Shown in pieces: positions 61,997 to 64,000 of a stretch of 64,000 nucleotides of DNA (position 1 is the stretch's first letter; every line of letters begins with the position of its first letter). The stretch lies in assembly GCA_015058275.1 (NCBI GenBank), contig SVCQ01000009.1, positions 1 to 64,000 on the forward strand, in the 5' to 3' direction. Source of the DNA: Clostridiales bacterium (lineage in GTDB: Bacteria > Bacillota > Clostridia > Peptostreptococcales > Anaerovoracaceae). The position numbers and the translations under genes were made by a program. The notes beneath the pieces are model-generated. The model worked only from the letters and a program-made list of their open reading frames with translations. It was not told the origin of the DNA and made no database searches.

Positions 61997-63409
61997 TTAT
62001 TTGCCGCTCAGATATTCGTCGATGGACGCGGCGGCGAGTTTGCCGGCGCCCATGGCCGAGATGACGGTGGCAGCTCCGGTGACGGCGTCTCCGCCGGCAT
62101 ACACGGCCTCACGGCTCGTGAGTCCGTCTTCGTTTACGACGATGCCGCCGCGCTTGTTGACCTCAAGGCCCTTTGTGGTGTTCTTGATAAGCGGGTTAGG
62201 GCTCGTGCCTATAGCCATGATGACAGCGTCCACGTCGAGCTCGAACTCGCTGCCCTCGATAGGTACAGGTCTCCTCCTGCCGGATGCGTCAGGCTCTCCG
62301 AGCTCCATCTTGATGCAGCGTATGCCTGTCACGCAGCCGTTCTTCGGATCTCTCGGATCATCAGGATTGTTGTATCCGAGAATCTCCACCGGGTTGTTGA
62401 GAAGTCTGAAGTCGATGCCCTCCTCTTTGGCGTGCTCGACCTCTTCGGCTCTTGCCGGGAGCTCCTCCATCGATCTCCTGTAGACGATGTAGACCTTCTC
62501 TGCTCCGAGCCTCAGAGCTGTACGTGCAGCGTCCATGGCTACATTGCCGCCGCCTACTACAGCGACCTTGCCGCCCTTCATGATAGGAGTCTTAGGATCG
62601 TCCCTGAAGGCCTTCATGAGGTTGGACCTTGTGAGGTACTCGTTGGCCGAGTATACGCCCTTGAGCGACTCGCCCGGGATGTTCATGAAGCTCGGAAGTC
62701 CGGCTCCCGACCCGATGAATACAGCCTCGAAGCCCATCTCGTCAAAGAGTTCGTCTACAGTCAGGGTCTTGCCGATGATGACGTTGGTCTCGATGTCAAC
62801 GCCGAGATCCTTGAGTCCCTCTACCTCTCTGGCCACGATGTCCTTCGGAAGCCTGAACTCAGGGATGCCGTATACCAGAACTCCGCCTGCAGTATGGAGA
62901 GCTTCAAATACGGATACCTTGTATCCCTTCTTCGCAAGGTCGCCTGCGCAGGTGAGTCCGGACGGGCCTGAACCTACCACGGCTACCTTGTGGCCGTTGC
63001 TCTTCGGAGCTACAGCCTTCTCCTGTGCGTGCTCGTTGTGCCAGTCGGCAACGAATCTCTCAAGACGTCCGATGCCTACAGGCTCGAACTTGACGCCCAT
63101 AGTGCACTTGGCCTCGCACTGGGTCTCCTGCGGGCAGACGCGTCCGCATACCGCCGGAAGTGTCGATGTCTCGTTTATGATCTTGTATGCGCCTTCCCAG
63201 TCACCCTCCCTGGCCTTCATGATGAAGTCAGGGATGTTGACGTTGACCGGGCAGCCCTGCACGCAAGGTTTGTTCTTGCAGTTGAGGCATCTCTGGGCCT
63301 CCGCAAGAGCGATCTCCTCGGTGTAGCCGAGCGCTACCTCGTCGAAATTGTGAGCGCGGGCCTGAGGGTCCTGTGCAGGCATTTCATGTTTTTTAGGATC
63401 AAGTGCCAT
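61997..63409 (-). CDS. nfnB: NADPH-dependent glutamate synthase-like oxidoreductase / NfnB
   Basis: The 470-residue flavoprotein has N-terminal FeS ligands (CLNCKNKPCVQGCP, and CGRVCPQETQCEAKC), an FAD-binding GSGPSGLTCAGDLA, an NAD(P)-binding GGGNVAMDAARTAL, and C-terminal AIGTSPNPL. Alone it could be called GltA small subunit, but the directly upstream gene encodes the matching NfnA subunit. Together they form the electron-bifurcating NADH-dependent reduced ferredoxin:NADP+ oxidoreductase. The ATG at 63407-63409 has AAGGGGG upstream; the frame is open beyond it but without support. Confidence 0.9.
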   Translation of the reverse strand: MALDPKKHEMPAQDPQARAHNFDEVALGYTEEIALAEAQRCLNCKNKPCVQGCPVNVNIPDFIMKAREGDWEGAYKIINETSTLPAVCGRVCPQETQCEAKCTMGVKFEPVGIGRLERFVADWHNEHAQEKAVAPKSNGHKVAVVGSGPSGLTCAGDLAKKGYKVSVFEALHTAGGVLVYGIPEFRLPKDIVAREVEGLKDLGVDIETNVIIGKTLTVDELFDEMGFEAVFIGSGAGLPSFMNIPGESLKGVYSANEYLTRSNLMKAFRDDPKTPIMKGGKVAVVGGGNVAMDAARTALRLGAEKVYIVYRRSMEELPARAEEVEHAKEEGIDFRLLNNPVEILGYNNPDDPRDPKNGCVTGIRCIKMELGEPDASGRRRPVPIEGSEFELDVDAVIMAIGTSPNPLIKNTTKGLEVNKRGGIVVNEDGLTSREAVYAGGDAVTGAATVISAMGAGKLAAASIDEYLSGK

Positions 63410-63425
63410 TTTCGTTCCCCCTTTC

Positions 63426-64000
63426 CTACGCCTTGTCTGCCATCCTGAACAGATTGCAGGTCTCTTCGTGCATGTGCCTCTCATAGTCGAAGTACATGCG
63501 GCCTCTCGAGATCGCCTCGTCGAAGTCGACCTCGTATCCGTTGAAGTCCGGGCCGTCTACGCATGCGAACTTCATCTTAGGGCCTTCCTCAGTGTTGAGA
63601 GTCAGCCTGCAGCCGCCGCACATGCCCGTGCCGTCTATCATGATCGGGCTCATCGAGACCGTGATCGGAGCGTTGAATTCCTTGGCCGTCAGAGTGACGA
63701 ATTTCATCATGATCAGCGGTCCTATGGTGATGATCATGTCGAACTTCTCGCCGCCCGCCAGCATCTCCCTGAGCGGGATCGTGACGTTGCCCTCGCGTCC
63801 GTACGATCCGTCGTCGGTCATCACGATGAGCTTGTCCGAGCACTCATTGAACTCCTCCTCAAGTATCACAAGATCCTCGCTCCTGAAGCCGATGATGCTT
63901 GTAACATCAGCGCCCAGTCTGTGGAATTCCTGAGCCACAGGCATCGCGATGGCGCAGCCTACACCGCCGCCTACGATGCAGACCTTTTTGATGCCCTCGG
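63426..64000 (-). CDS. nfnA: NfnA, ferredoxin-NADP+ oxidoreductase subunit (partial, cut by right edge)
   Basis: The C-terminal 191 residues are present. The frame runs on past the right edge without a start: EGIKKVCIVGGGVGCAIAMP is visible at the cut end. The NAD-binding GGGVGCAIA and the [2Fe-2S] ligands in MCGGCRLTL and FACVDGPDFNG match the NfnA/dihydroorotate dehydrogenase electron-transfer subunit family. It is 16 bases before the nfnB ATG, so the two are co-transcribed. They bifurcate electrons between NADH and ferredoxin to make NADPH. Confidence 0.92.
   Translation of the reverse strand, partial: EGIKKVCIVGGGVGCAIAMPVAQEFHRLGADVTSIIGFRSEDLVILEEEFNECSDKLIVMTDDGSYGREGNVTIPLREMLAGGEKFDMIITIGPLIMMKFVTLTAKEFNAPITVSMSPIMIDGTGMCGGCRLTLNTEEGPKMKFACVDGPDFNGYEVDFDEAISRGRMYFDYERHMHEETCNLFRMADKA

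Overview
The window reads as a chromosomal segment from a Gram-positive, strictly anaerobic, amino-acid-fermenting member of the Clostridia. The evidence is indolepyruvate:ferredoxin oxidoreductase (IorAB), single-chain pyruvate:ferredoxin oxidoreductase (PFOR), acetate kinase, iron-sulfur L-serine dehydratase (SdaAB), the bifurcating transhydrogenase NfnAB, strong AGGAGG-type ribosome binding sites and a Gram-positive envelope. The gene mix resembles the Anaerovoracaceae / Family XIII group, but that placement is an inference and no rRNA gene lies inside the window.

Layout. The left edge (1-130) holds a perfect-consensus promoter and a leader typical of a Firmicutes rRNA operon, reading off the left end. 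223-3437: DUF308 membrane protein and iorAB. 3655-6134: small accessory island with a HigBA-like toxin-antitoxin pair, a PD-(D/E)XK nuclease-like gene enclosed by two inverted copies of a folded element of about 120 nt, and a small Rpn-like relic. 6142-14909: pentapeptide protein, a lysine-riboswitch-controlled NhaC-type transporter, a peptidoglycan operon (FHA-RodA, penicillin-binding protein, L,D-transpeptidase) and glnS. 15074-18131: sensory [FeFe]-hydrogenase-like protein overlapping a SpoIIE-type phosphatase. 18264-24099: two ATPase-FtsX fusion ABC proteins and fructose-bisphosphate aldolase. 24273-40527: two giant secreted proteins of like architecture, with a LuxR-type regulator, a VapBC-like pair, a monooxygenase-fold protein and a GH3-family enzyme between them. 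40732-48502: PFOR, acetate kinase and a divergent two-component system. 48647-56696: envelope proteins and a second two-component operon with a heavy-metal permease. 56940-64000: SPFH protein with a ribbon-helix-helix partner, serine dehydratase, serine symporter, rhodanese, lipoprotein and nfnAB, with nfnA cut by the right edge.

How the genes work together. SstT can import serine, SdaAB deaminates it to pyruvate, PFOR makes acetyl-CoA and reduced ferredoxin, and AckA yields acetate and ATP. IorAB does the matching step for aromatic 2-oxo acids, and NfnAB balances ferredoxin, NADH and NADPH pools. The hydrogenase-like sensor with its phosphatase may report redox or hydrogen status.

The most interesting signals are three. 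First, the inverted folded elements around the nuclease gene, where homologous helices differ in sequence but keep pairing. Second, an 11/22-bp TAAC direct-repeat motif shared by the promoters of a response-regulator operon, a CAP-domain protein and a beta-helix surface protein, which suggests a local regulon. Third, two genes whose best Shine-Dalgarno sequence points to ATC or ATT rather than a normal start codon.
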